A DNA stretch of 12,954 nt from JALQUL01 sp964556425 (lineage in GTDB: Bacteria > Pseudomonadota > Gammaproteobacteria > Burkholderiales > Burkholderiaceae_C). Made by a program: the position numbers and the translations under genes. The DNA is taken from contig CAZKWC010000076.1 of the NCBI GenBank assembly GCA_964556425.1, forward strand, positions 1-12,954. The letters are read 5' to 3'. The stretch's first letter is position 1. Each line of letters begins with the position of its first letter. Below the pieces are notes generated by a model. That model was not told the DNA's origin. It ran no database searches and was given only the letters and a program-made list of their open reading frames with translations. Positions 5,830 to 12,954 of the stretch are shown one piece after another.

Positions 5830-7713
5830 ATGAATCGATACCCTATTTGGAAGTACGCCATCATGTTGGTGGTGTTAATACTCTCCACCCTTTATGCAGC
5901 ACCCAACTTTTTTGGTGAGTCTCCCGCAGTTCAAGTGACTGGTAAAAGGGCTACTGCAAAAATTGACAGCCAGTTACAAGACAATATTGAGGCTGCACTC
6001 TCCAAAGAAAAAATCAGCTTTGAAGGCATAAGCCGCGATAACACCACTATCAAAGTGCGTTTTGCAGATACCAACGCTCAATTAAAAGCTCGTGATGTAC
6101 TGAACACAGCGATCAATACCACCCCAGACTCCCCTGAATACTTGTTGGCATTTAACTTAGTTTCTAAGTCACCTAATTGGCTTACCAATTTAAATGCAAA
6201 ACCTATGTATTTGGGTTTAGATTTGCGTGGTGGTGTGCATTTCTTATTACAAGTGGATATGGATGCCGCCCTTACCAAAAAAATGGAAGCCTATACAGGT
6301 GACATTCGTTTGGCCATGCGTGAAAAATCATTACGCCATAACGGCATTAGCCGTGACAACCAAACTATTAGCATCAAAATTACTGATCCAGCCACCTTAG
6401 CTTCTACCAAAGCTTTATTCACCGACCAACTCCCAGACTTGGCAGTTCAAGAAATTAATAACGCGGCAGAACCAGGCTTAACAGCAAGCATTAAACCCGC
6501 TGCTGCTAAACGTATTCAAGACGAGGCCATCAAACAAAATATTGTGACCTTGCATAACCGTATTAATGAGTTAGGTGTCGCAGAACCCGTTATTCAACAA
6601 CAAGGTCCTGACCGCATTGTGGTGCAATTACCCGGTGTTCAAGACCCAGGCCGTGCCCAAGAAATTTTAGGTCGCACCGCCACCTTGGAAATGCGCTTAG
6701 TTGACGAAAGCACCGAGGGCAGGTTAGCAGAAGCAGGCGGTGCAGTACCGTTTGGTTCTGAAAAGTTCTTAGATGTAGAAGGCCGAAGTGTCATTGTTAA
6801 GAAACAAGTTATCTTGACTGGCGATAGCCTTACTGACGCACAACCCTCTTTTGACCAACAAAATGGTAATCAACCACAGGTGAGCTTAACCGTGGATGCA
6901 AAAGGCGGTCGTATTATTCGTGACGTAAGTCGTGAAAACATTAAAAAACGCATGGCTTTAATATTGTTCGAGAAAAATAAAGGTCAAGTGTTAACTGCCC
7001 CTGTGATTCAAAGCGAACTGGGCAACCGCTTTGTGATTAACGGCCAGATGAACTCTGCTGAAGCCGCTAATTTAGCTTTGTTACTGCGTGCAGGTGCTTT
7101 AGCGGCTCCAATGGACATCATCGAACAAAGTACCATTGGTCCTAGCTTGGGTAAAGAGAACATTGCCAAAGGCTTTAATTCTGTTGCCTGGGGTTTTGCT
7201 GTTATTGTGGCCTTTATGTGTATTTATTACATGATGTTCGGAGCATTCTCTAGTATGGCTTTGGGCCTTAACTTGTTAATGTTGGTGGCCATTTTATCTA
7301 TCATTCAAGCCACCCTTACGCTACCTGGTGTAGCTGCTATGGCTTTGGCACTCGGTATGGCAATTGACTCCAATGTTTTAATTAATGAGCGTATTCGAGA
7401 AGAACTTCGAAGTGGTGCAGCACCTCAAACTGCAATTGCGACAGGCTTTGATAGAGCTTGGGCGACCATTTTAGACTCTAACATTACTACCTTAATTGCG
7501 GGTGCTGCTTTGTTAGCATTTGGCTCAGGTCCTGTGCGTGGTTTTGCGATTGTGCATTGCCTTGGCATCTTAACCAGCATGTTCTCTGCCGTGTTCTTTT
7601 CACGTGGCCTTGCCAATATTTGGTATGGTCGTCAAAAGAAACTCAAATCCATTTCAATTGGTACGGTTTGGCGTCCTGGAAATAGCAATACCGCTGTTTC
7701 TAAAACCAAATAA
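5830..7713 (+). CDS. secD: SecD, protein translocase subunit
   Basis: SecD forms with SecF the proton-driven membrane complex that pulls exported proteins out of the SecYEG channel on the periplasmic side. The 627-residue product has the expected length. It shows an N-terminal membrane helix (about 9-28), a large periplasmic region opening with the hallmark YLGLDLRGGVHF (127-138), and a block of C-terminal membrane helices from about 448 to 605. The last block contains the conserved TM4 motif MAIDSNVLINERIREEL (510-526); D513 is the likely proton-relay aspartate and R521 the conserved arginine. The beginning MNRYPIWKYA and YAAPNFFGESPAVQV are typical of Burkholderiales SecD by recall. No good Shine-Dalgarno sequence precedes the ATG (AAAGTAGCCCC), but the N-terminal match fixes the start. 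secF follows 38 bases later, so the two are cotranscribed. Confidence 0.97.
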   Translation: MNRYPIWKYAIMLVVLILSTLYAAPNFFGESPAVQVTGKRATAKIDSQLQDNIEAALSKEKISFEGISRDNTTIKVRFADTNAQLKARDVLNTAINTTPDSPEYLLAFNLVSKSPNWLTNLNAKPMYLGLDLRGGVHFLLQVDMDAALTKKMEAYTGDIRLAMREKSLRHNGISRDNQTISIKITDPATLASTKALFTDQLPDLAVQEINNAAEPGLTASIKPAAAKRIQDEAIKQNIVTLHNRINELGVAEPVIQQQGPDRIVVQLPGVQDPGRAQEILGRTATLEMRLVDESTEGRLAEAGGAVPFGSEKFLDVEGRSVIVKKQVILTGDSLTDAQPSFDQQNGNQPQVSLTVDAKGGRIIRDVSRENIKKRMALILFEKNKGQVLTAPVIQSELGNRFVINGQMNSAEAANLALLLRAGALAAPMDIIEQSTIGPSLGKENIAKGFNSVAWGFAVIVAFMCIYYMMFGAFSSMALGLNLLMLVAILSIIQATLTLPGVAAMALALGMAIDSNVLINERIREELRSGAAPQTAIATGFDRAWATILDSNITTLIAGAALLAFGSGPVRGFAIVHCLGILTSMFSAVFFSRGLANIWYGRQKKLKSISIGTVWRPGNSNTAVSKTK

Positions 7714-7751
7714 TTTGCCATTCAATACCATTTAAAAAAGGACTTCCCATC

Positions 7752-8714
7752 ATGGAATTTTTTAAAATTCGCAAAGATATTCCGTTCATGCGTCATGCAT
7801 TGATATTTAACGTTATATCGCTAGTGACTTTTATTTTGGCTGTTTTCTTTTTGTTCACCAAAGGATTACATCTCTCTGTTGAATTTACTGGCGGCACAGT
7901 CATTGAAGTGACACATGCAAAACCAGCTGAGCTTGAAAAAATCAGGACTTCCATTACTGCCTTAGGTTACCAAGATGTACAAGTACAAAATTTTGGTACC
8001 TCTCAAGACGTCATGATTCGTCTGCCGGCTCAAAAAGGCGTTACCTCTGCTCAGCAAAGTGCCAAGGTAATGACTAGCATGCAAGCCATTGACCCATCCG
8101 CCAAAATGAAACGCACCGAATTTGTCGGGCCACAAGTAGGTGAAGAATTAGCCACCGACGGTTTAAAAGCCTTGGCTATGGTGGTAATTGGCATTATGAT
8201 TTATTTGGCAATTCGATTCGAATGGAAATACGCTGTATCGGCCATTATTGCCAACTTGCATGACGTGATTATTATTTTGGGCTTCTTTGCCTTCTTCCAA
8301 TGGGAGTTTTCATTGTCGGTGTTAGCAGCAGTGCTGGCTGTGTTGGGTTACTCTGTGAATGAGTCTGTGGTTATTTTTGACCGTATTCGCGAAAACTTCA
8401 AACGTTATCGCAAAATGGATACCGTACAAGTGATTGATAACGCCATTACCTCTACCATTAGCCGTACTATTATTACCCATGGCTCCACTCAAATCATGGT
8501 CTTATCTATGCTCTTGTTTGGTGGTGCCACCTTGCATTATTTTGCAGTAGCCCTCACTATTGGTATTTTGTTTGGTATTTATTCTTCTGTGTTTGTGGCC
8601 GCTGCTATTGCTATGTGGTTAGGTATTACCCGTGAAGATTTAATTAAAACCACAGTCAATGCCAATAAAAAAGCAATTGATCCAAACGACCCTGAGTCAG
8701 GTGCTGTAGTTTAA
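7752..8714 (+). CDS. secF: SecF, protein translocase subunit
   Basis: SecF is the partner of SecD in the SecDF complex of the inner membrane. At 320 residues it has normal length. An N-terminal membrane helix (about 16-36) is followed by the periplasmic domain opening with LSVEFTGGTVIEV (41-53), then five membrane helices from about 135 to 300. The conserved LGYSVNESVVIFDRIREN segment (198-215) carries the SecF counterpart of the SecD TM4 motif, with N203, E204, D210 and R211. The ATG is supported by AAGGA at 7738-7742, nine bases upstream. It is the last gene of the cluster, since a strong terminator begins about 20 bases after its stop. Confidence 0.97.
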   Translation: MEFFKIRKDIPFMRHALIFNVISLVTFILAVFFLFTKGLHLSVEFTGGTVIEVTHAKPAELEKIRTSITALGYQDVQVQNFGTSQDVMIRLPAQKGVTSAQQSAKVMTSMQAIDPSAKMKRTEFVGPQVGEELATDGLKALAMVVIGIMIYLAIRFEWKYAVSAIIANLHDVIIILGFFAFFQWEFSLSVLAAVLAVLGYSVNESVVIFDRIRENFKRYRKMDTVQVIDNAITSTISRTIITHGSTQIMVLSMLLFGGATLHYFAVALTIGILFGIYSSVFVAAAIAMWLGITREDLIKTTVNANKKAIDPNDPESGAVV

Positions 8715-8735
8715 TAGCTGCCTCTTTTCATCAAT

Positions 8736-8766
8736 AAAAAAATCGGGTTTTTAGCCCGATTTTTTT
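8736..8766. terminator. Strong bidirectional intrinsic terminator between secF and the aldolase-family gene
   Basis: A7-TCGGG (8736-8747) pairs with CCCGA-T7 (8755-8766) around a 7-base loop, giving a perfect 12-bp stem. The T-tract on the right ends the secF transcript. The A-tract on the left is a T-tract on the minus strand, so it can also end the convergent aldolase-family transcript, whose stop is 38 bases away. Confidence 0.93.
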
Positions 8767-8803
8767 CGTCTATTTAACTCGTCAAATATAGAAGCTTGCT
8801 AGT

Positions 8804-9559
8804 CTACAACTGATAACTGGTATCGGATTTATTCAATTTTCTAATTAAGGCTGGCCATACCAATTCGGCCCCCATGCCAGCAGTTGCTTGCTTCATCACT
8901 GCCGCCAAACCCTGCAAAATTTGTGGATCAATCATTACCAGTTCACCACCGGCTTGAGCGTCAACTTGAATTTTACAAGCCGACTCAAAAATATACATGG
9001 CTAAAAAAGCATCCGCTACCGATTTACCGGTAGTTAATAAACCATGATTACGTAGCATTAAAAATTGATTGCTACCCAAGTCCGCTTGCAAACGAGGTTG
9101 CTCATCTTCACGCAATGCCACCCCTTCATAATCATGATAGCCCAAAGAGGCTAAAACAAATGTCGATTGCTGGCTAATAGGCAAAACACCCGCCTTTTGC
9201 GCACTAACCGCTACTCCAGCTCGGCTATGGGTATGAATAATACAGGCGGCATCTTCACGCACTTGGTGTACACAACTATGAATCGTAAAACCAGCAGGGT
9301 TCACTGGAAAAGGTGAATTGCTTAACTTATTACAGTTTTGATCTACTTTTACCAAACTAGAAGCGGTAATTTCATCAAACATGAGGCCATAAGGGTTGAT
9401 TAAAAAATGATGCTCAGGACCTGGAATTCTGGCACTGATATGGGTAAAAACTAAATCAGACCAACCGTACATTGCCACCAGCCTGTAGGCCGCAGCTAAA
9501 TCGACTCTGAGTTGCCACTCTTCTGGGCTTACCTCATGTTGTAGCGAAGGAATATTCAT
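8804..9559 (-). CDS. Class II aldolase/adducin-family protein
   Basis: The 251-residue product has the zinc-binding pattern of the class II aldolase/adducin fold: HTHS with H109 and H111, and NHG with H172. Surrounding family blocks are YGWSDLVFTHISAR (31-44) and FLINPYGLMFDEI (52-64). True members split sugar phosphates or related hydroxy-acids. Here the segment that in fuculose-phosphate aldolase supplies the catalytic glutamate (usually SE before the histidines) reads AGFTIHSCVHQVRED (89-103), so the classical acid is not obvious and the substrate cannot be named. The ATG at 9559 is preceded by AAAGGAGA (9565-9572) five bases away. A TTG start at 9607 would read through that site and is rejected. 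It stands alone, convergent with secF and divergent from the acyltransferase. Confidence 0.9.
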   Translation of the reverse strand: MNIPSLQHEVSPEEWQLRVDLAAAYRLVAMYGWSDLVFTHISARIPGPEHHFLINPYGLMFDEITASSLVKVDQNCNKLSNSPFPVNPAGFTIHSCVHQVREDAACIIHTHSRAGVAVSAQKAGVLPISQQSTFVLASLGYHDYEGVALREDEQPRLQADLGSNQFLMLRNHGLLTTGKSVADAFLAMYIFESACKIQVDAQAGGELVMIDPQILQGLAAVMKQATAGMGAELVWPALIRKLNKSDTSYQL

Positions 9560-9678
9560 AATTGTCTCCTTTAAAGTAATTTTTGCAAAACAAAGATTAC
9601 TACACAAGAAGCAAAAGGTAAAACGCTAATAGTCGCCAAGATTACGAAGATGAAAACAAAAAATCGATTTATTAAATA

Positions 9679-9707
9679 TTTAAAACGTATAATTAATACG
9701 TTTTAAA
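9679..9707. repeat. 12-bp perfect inverted repeat upstream of the acyltransferase
   Basis: TTTAAAACGTAT (9679-9690) and ATACGTTTTAAA (9696-9707) are perfect complements with a 5-base loop. The repeat lies in the divergent region, 28 bases before the acyltransferase ATG, and is followed by the palindrome at 9714-9731. It could be an operator for either divergent gene or a hairpin in the leader. No regulator is encoded beside it. Confidence 0.6.
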
Positions 9708-9713
9708 ATATGG

Positions 9714-9731
9714 TATTTTTATATAAAAATA
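9714..9731. repeat. 18-bp perfect palindrome abutting the acyltransferase start
   Basis: TATTTTTATATAAAAATA is its own reverse complement and ends three bases before the ATG at 9735, exactly where a Shine-Dalgarno sequence would be expected. It is pure A/T, so chance is less remote than for mixed sequence, but its adjacency to another perfect inverted repeat is notable. Confidence 0.6.
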
Positions 9732-9734
9732 ATT

Positions 9735-11774
9735 ATGAACTCAATAGCTAAAACTTTTTCTCCACCAAAATATCGAGCAGATATTGATGGGCTTAGGGCC
9801 ATTGCAGTACTTTCTGTGGTTTTATTTCATGCATTTCCAAAATTATTAACTGGTGGGTTTACTGGTGTTGATGTTTTTTTTGTAATTTCAGGTTTTTTAA
9901 TTTCAAGTATTATTTTTGAAAATTATGATAATAAAAAATTTGATTTTATTGAATTTTACTCGAGGCGAATTAAAAGAATATTTCCTGCGCTTATAATAGT
10001 TTTAATTTCTAGTTATATATTAGCTTGGTTTATTTTATTAGATACAGAATTCAAACAACTTGGTTATCATATTTTTGGTGGGGCAAGCTTTACATCTAAT
10101 TTAATACTTTGGAGTGAAGTTAGTTATTTTGATAATTCATCCGATTCTAAACCATTACTACATTTATGGAGTTTAGGTATTGAGGAACAATTTTATATAT
10201 TATGGCCATTATTAATAATATTATTTAATAAAAACAAATATTTTTTTAAACCATTTTTGTTATTGATAATATTATTATCATTTACTTATAATTTTATAAA
10301 TGTAAAAATTGATCCAACAGCTACTTTTTATTCTATATTTACTCGATTTTGGGAGTTAGCTGCTGGAGGTTTATTAGCCTATTTTTTAATTAGAAATAGC
10401 AATAATAAATCAAATAAATTAAATAATTTAAATAATTTATTTTCTATTTTTGGATTTATACTATTAATTTATAGTTTTTATAGAATAAGTAATAATTTAA
10501 GTTTTCCTGGTAAATGGGCAGTAATTCCAGTATTAGGCAGTATTTTTATTATTTATTCAGGACCAAATGCTGTAATCAATAAATATATTTTAGCGAATAA
10601 ATTTTTAGTTTGGATAGGACTTATTAGTTTTCCCCTGTATTTATGGCATTGGCCACTAATTACATTTACTAGAATACTTTACAGCAATCAAGTTGATAAT
10701 AAACTAATGATTGGTATTTTATTTTTATCTACCCTTTTAGCATGGTTTACTTATTGGTTTATTGAAAAACCAATAAGACACAGATCATTAAAATTGAGTC
10801 AAACTTTATTGATTTCATTTGTACTATTATTGGTGGGAATAGTTGGCTATACTACATATTTACTTAATGGTATACCAGCCAGAAATGTTCATCACTATAA
10901 TAAAGCCTTAATAGATCACACCAAAATTAGTTCAAACGAAAATTTTGTAAATGGGTGTGGTATCTCCAAACCAGAGGAGATGAGTTTATTTGAAGTCTGT
11001 GGCCATGATAAACGTGGTAATGTTAAATATGCTTTAATGGGCGATAGCAAGGCTTATGCACTTTACCAAGGCTTGGTTAGAACATCCTCAGACCAAGCAC
11101 GGTGGTTAATGATTGGTGGTACGAGTATTCATGGCGCACCCATTCCAACACTTACCGACTCCGATGACACAAGCACTCCACTTACAGTCATAGCGAGTAA
11201 TGCAATCGCTCAAAATTCAGAAATTGAAACTGTAGTTTTAGTCACTTCCATTAGAGGATTATTTCAACTCAAAGATGGAACCAATTTAGAAACTGAAAAA
11301 AATTACAATCATTTTTACTTAAAAAACTTACCTCTTGTTTCCGACGAGGTATATGAAAATACCCAATCTGGCCTCACTTTTGCAGTTGAAAAATTTATAA
11401 AAGCAGGTAAAAAAGTAGTGATTGTGGTTGATAACCCTGTACTCCCCCATCCCTATGACTGCGTTGGACGCAAAACAGCATTTGAATTTTTTAATCAATT
11501 GCTTCCCCAACAAAATCCAGCTTGTTTTGTACCCTTATCTACGTTTGAAAGTCAAATTAGTGGGTACAAAAAAATGTTAAATAACATTAAGCAAGCACAT
11601 CTAAAATATGTAGAAATATTTGATGCAACTGATATCTATTGCAACAGACAAACCGATGTGTGTGGTCCGCTACTCAATAATATACTTTTATATAATCATA
11701 CTGACCATATTTCAGATTATACGGGTGGTGTGGTCGGTCAAAAATTAAATGATTTTTTATCGAAGTCACCATAA
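9735..11774 (+). CDS. OafA-type O-acyltransferase with C-terminal SGNH domain
   Basis: This inner-membrane enzyme is expected to move acyl, usually acetyl, groups onto a cell-surface sugar such as lipopolysaccharide O-antigen, an exopolysaccharide or peptidoglycan. The 679 residues split in two. Acyltransferase-3 domain, about 1-375: RADIDGLRAIAVLSVVLFH with R21 and H32, FFVISGFLISS (48-58), SRRIKRIFPAL, LHLWSLGIEEQFYILWPLL, and about ten membrane helices. Periplasmic SGNH domain, about 395-679: nucleophile block MGDSKAYAL (435-443) with S438, and a C-terminal NHTDHIS (654-660) with H658. An Asn/Lys-rich low-complexity loop lies near residues 221-236. There is no Shine-Dalgarno sequence; the start follows from the family match. 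The first two thirds are extremely AT-rich while the SGNH part has the composition of the neighbours, suggesting a mosaic or transferred gene. Acceptor unknown. Confidence 0.93.
   Translation: MNSIAKTFSPPKYRADIDGLRAIAVLSVVLFHAFPKLLTGGFTGVDVFFVISGFLISSIIFENYDNKKFDFIEFYSRRIKRIFPALIIVLISSYILAWFILLDTEFKQLGYHIFGGASFTSNLILWSEVSYFDNSSDSKPLLHLWSLGIEEQFYILWPLLIILFNKNKYFFKPFLLLIILLSFTYNFINVKIDPTATFYSIFTRFWELAAGGLLAYFLIRNSNNKSNKLNNLNNLFSIFGFILLIYSFYRISNNLSFPGKWAVIPVLGSIFIIYSGPNAVINKYILANKFLVWIGLISFPLYLWHWPLITFTRILYSNQVDNKLMIGILFLSTLLAWFTYWFIEKPIRHRSLKLSQTLLISFVLLLVGIVGYTTYLLNGIPARNVHHYNKALIDHTKISSNENFVNGCGISKPEEMSLFEVCGHDKRGNVKYALMGDSKAYALYQGLVRTSSDQARWLMIGGTSIHGAPIPTLTDSDDTSTPLTVIASNAIAQNSEIETVVLVTSIRGLFQLKDGTNLETEKNYNHFYLKNLPLVSDEVYENTQSGLTFAVEKFIKAGKKVVIVVDNPVLPHPYDCVGRKTAFEFFNQLLPQQNPACFVPLSTFESQISGYKKMLNNIKQAHLKYVEIFDATDIYCNRQTDVCGPLLNNILLYNHTDHISDYTGGVVGQKLNDFLSKSP
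10393..10440 (+). repeat. Low-complexity AT-rich stretch within the acyltransferase gene
   Basis: Near-repeats of AAATAATTT and AATAAAT encode an Asn/Lys/Leu run (SNNKSNKLNNLNNLF). The 60 bases from 10381 to 10440 contain only four G or C. It lies in a loop between membrane helices and is a likely hotspot for slippage. Confidence 0.6.
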
Positions 11775-11798
11775 AAAATTGTCGCACTGAGGTAATTC

Positions 11799-11861
11799 AA
11801 CCTCCTCTAGGTTTTATGGTTGGCATCGGTTCAGGGAGCACGAAGTTTTTCACGCTCCCTG
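11799..11861 (+). terminator. Two hairpins after the acyltransferase, possible terminator
   Basis: The first hairpin, AACCT-CCTCT-AGGTT, is followed by TT then A, a weak intrinsic terminator 25 bases past the stop. The second, CAGGGAGC-N14-GCTCCCTG with an inner GAA/TTC, is GC-rich but lacks a T-tract. Either could protect or end the acyltransferase mRNA. Confidence 0.35.
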
Positions 11862-11900
11862 TCAAGTTGAGCTCTATTACTAATTTCTCTCTGCGTTTGA

Positions 11901-11912
11901 GACCACGTGGTC
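11901..11912. repeat. 12-bp perfect palindrome GACCACGTGGTC
   Basis: This self-complementary 12-mer of mixed composition stands in non-coding DNA, 126 bases after the acyltransferase stop. It could be a protein-binding site or a remnant of a mobile element end; no flanking features decide between these. Confidence 0.5.
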
Positions 11913-11961
11913 AGCTCGTATAAAAAACAATAATATTGCAAGTACTTTTTTTATTTATGAG

Positions 11962-11973
11962 CATTCTAGAATG
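11962..11973. repeat. 12-bp perfect palindrome CATTCTAGAATG
   Basis: A second self-complementary 12-mer lies 49 bases after the first. It sits between the two arms TACTTTTTTT (11943-11952) and AAAAAAAGTA (12015-12024), so the region can fold into a nested structure. Function unknown. Confidence 0.5.
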
Positions 11974-12156
11974 TTGCATGCTTTGGTAGAGCTGTCTATT
12001 TTCTAAAGATGTAGAAAAAAAGTATACGACGGTTTTAGCAATGCACGAATGAGTTGATCACTCAATTAGAAATGCTTTTCATAATCAAAATTATTATATT
12101 TTTCGAGGATTAAAGTCTTTGACAGATAAGCTCTTATGTCTAATGAACTCCACCTT

Positions 12157-12615
12157 CTACTTTAAAATTTCACAACTATCTCTTTGAATTTGGTTCAGAA
12201 TTTTATTGGTAGAAACTTTCGAAAGAATGTCGCCTTTTAAAACACTCATTTCTTGATCATTTATTTTTAATTCAGCTACTGCACGTGAAAATATTTTGAT
12301 GTCCATACTTGCCAAGGCGCAAACCATATACAACTTCCCTTCAACACTCACCTTATCTTTATTACTACTTTTAAGTAAGTAGGTATAAATTTGGTCTGCG
12401 TTCGTAATTTTACGAAGTTGTCTGGTGGCATTTTCAGCATCCGATATTTTTGCAGGTGTACCCACCATACCCCATGAATAATAAGTGGCAGTAGCAATTT
12501 TATTCATCAAAAGATCCGCTTCAGTTTGCGATGAAGCCGAATGACAGGAAAGGCATGCTCCCGCAAAAATGAAAGATGCCAACCAAGTCGGTATTTTCAA
12601 TTTGTGCATTTTCAT
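12157..12615 (-). CDS. Probable exported small protein of unknown function
   Basis: The 152-residue product begins with a signal-like N-terminus: basic MKMHKLK, a hydrophobic stretch WLASFIFAGA, then C21 and C24. FAGAC is a poor lipobox (alanine at -3), so it may be a lipoprotein or be cut by signal peptidase I after SCHSA. The mature part is helical, with YYSWGMVGTP at 45-54 and cysteines C99 and C148 that could form a disulfide in the periplasm. I do not recognise the family. The ATG at 12615 follows AAAGGGG with only three bases between; the ATG two codons later (12609) has a nine-base spacing and may be the real start. It is convergent with the acyltransferase, has ordinary composition and has no neighbour hinting at a role. 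Confidence 0.7.
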   Translation of the reverse strand: MKMHKLKIPTWLASFIFAGACLSCHSASSQTEADLLMNKIATATYYSWGMVGTPAKISDAENATRQLRKITNADQIYTYLLKSSNKDKVSVEGKLYMVCALASMDIKIFSRAVAELKINDQEMSVLKGDILSKVSTNKILNQIQRDSCEILK

Positions 12616-12954
12616 TTACCCCTTTTGTACTGAAATTTACAATTCCACTTTTTACTTCTATTTATCATTTTTTGAATTTTAGTGGTAAAAAGATTCGTAG
12701 TGTAAACTGAATTTACTACGTAGCTGTTGAATTACTGCAGCGAAAAGACAAGCAGAAAGACCAACTATGCCAACAGCGGATATCAAAACTAACCTTTTAA
12801 AACCTTACCCCCTCTAGCTCCCCCTTGGCAGGGGGAGGACCAGAAAAACCCGATTCAGCATGGGCAGTGTTTTTCAGCCACTTTAGCCAAGCATGCCAGC
12901 ATTACTCTACTCCACTTGAAAAGTAAAATCTATATCCTACCTCACACTGCAAAG
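12616..12954. other. Non-coding right end of the window
   Basis: These 339 bases upstream of the exported-protein gene carry no ORF with support on either strand. They hold its ribosome site (12619-12625 on the minus strand), an imperfect dyad CGTAGT/ACTACG (12696-12701 and 12715-12720) that could be an operator, and a GC-rich palindromic repeat at 12808-12840. A plus-strand stretch open to the window edge from about 12870 lacks a start. Confidence 0.6.
12808..12840. repeat. GC-rich palindromic repeat-like element
   Basis: CTCCCCCT (12818-12825) and AGGGGGAG (12830-12837) form a perfect 8-bp stem with loop TGGC, preceded by CCCCCTCTAG. The C-rich then G-rich layout resembles dispersed intergenic palindromes known from many proteobacterial genomes, by recall. 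Its composition differs sharply from the surrounding AT-rich DNA. A single copy in the window, so repeat status is not shown here. Confidence 0.5.

Larger units (their letters stand above)
11775..12156. other. 382-bp non-coding region with several palindromes
   Basis: This region lies between the convergent acyltransferase and the 152-residue ORF. It holds a weak stem AACCT/AGGTT with a short T-tract (11799-11815), a perfect 8-bp stem CAGGGAGC/GCTCCCTG (11832-11839 and 11854-11861), the palindrome GACCACGTGGTC (11901-11912), the palindrome CATTCTAGAATG (11962-11973), and a 10-bp inverted repeat TACTTTTTTT/AAAAAAAGTA (11943-11952 and 12015-12024). No ORF with a ribosome site is seen. A minus-strand open stretch reading TWSQTQREISNRAQLDRE (about 11850-11905) has no start and could be a gene relic or chance. 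Confidence 0.6.

Noticed and set aside
9560..9607. TTG start extending the aldolase-family protein by 16 residues
   Set aside because: The extension covers the AAAGGAGA site at 9565-9572, which is well placed for the ATG at 9559.
10393..10440. AT-rich low-complexity tract as a replication origin or DnaA-box region
   Set aside because: It is coding sequence for an Asn/Lys-rich loop within an intact conserved gene, and no DnaA-box cluster is seen.
11816..11923. 35-residue plus-strand ORF after the acyltransferase
   Set aside because: No convincing ribosome site, it spans two inverted repeats, and its length is within chance.

Overview
The window looks like a piece of a low-GC betaproteobacterial chromosome, most likely Burkholderiales. 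Three things point there: a SecD whose N-terminus begins MNRYPIWKYA, a YajC with the N-terminal SNAYAQ stretch, and a very long fused indolepyruvate ferredoxin oxidoreductase beside an Lrp/AsnC regulator. This assignment comes from recall of the families, not from a search. I saw no rRNA, tRNA, CRISPR array, transposase or integrase. One assembly gap of exactly 100 N (2141-2240) lies inside the largest gene.

Left part (1-1100): a conserved-type hypothetical protein (+) converges on a 93-residue orphan ORF (-). The orphan has a compact, strongly paired leader in which its own Shine-Dalgarno sequence is base-paired. This is the best candidate in the window for an undescribed regulatory element.

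Centre-left (1100-5105): an Lrp/AsnC-family regulator (-) is divergent from the fused oxidoreductase (+). The shared 208-bp region holds a 7-8-7 inverted repeat that could be the regulator's site. The oxidoreductase combines a thiamine-diphosphate subunit, an iron-sulfur region, an IorB-like subunit and a C-terminal DUF6537-like region, and ends at a strong intrinsic terminator.

Centre (5294-8766): yajC, secD and secF form the accessory module of the Sec translocon and end at a strong, probably bidirectional terminator. The yajC-secD spacer (206 bp) is packed with three consecutive inverted repeats, one with perfect 20-bp arms.

Right part (8804-12954): a class II aldolase/adducin-family gene (-) faces the secF terminator. 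Divergent from it is a large OafA-type O-acyltransferase (+) with an SGNH domain. Its membrane half is extremely AT-rich while its SGNH half has normal composition, so the gene looks mosaic. Beyond it lie a 382-bp non-coding stretch with perfect palindromes, a small probable exported orphan protein (-), and a non-coding end carrying a GC-rich palindromic repeat-like element. This right part is the accessory region of the window.
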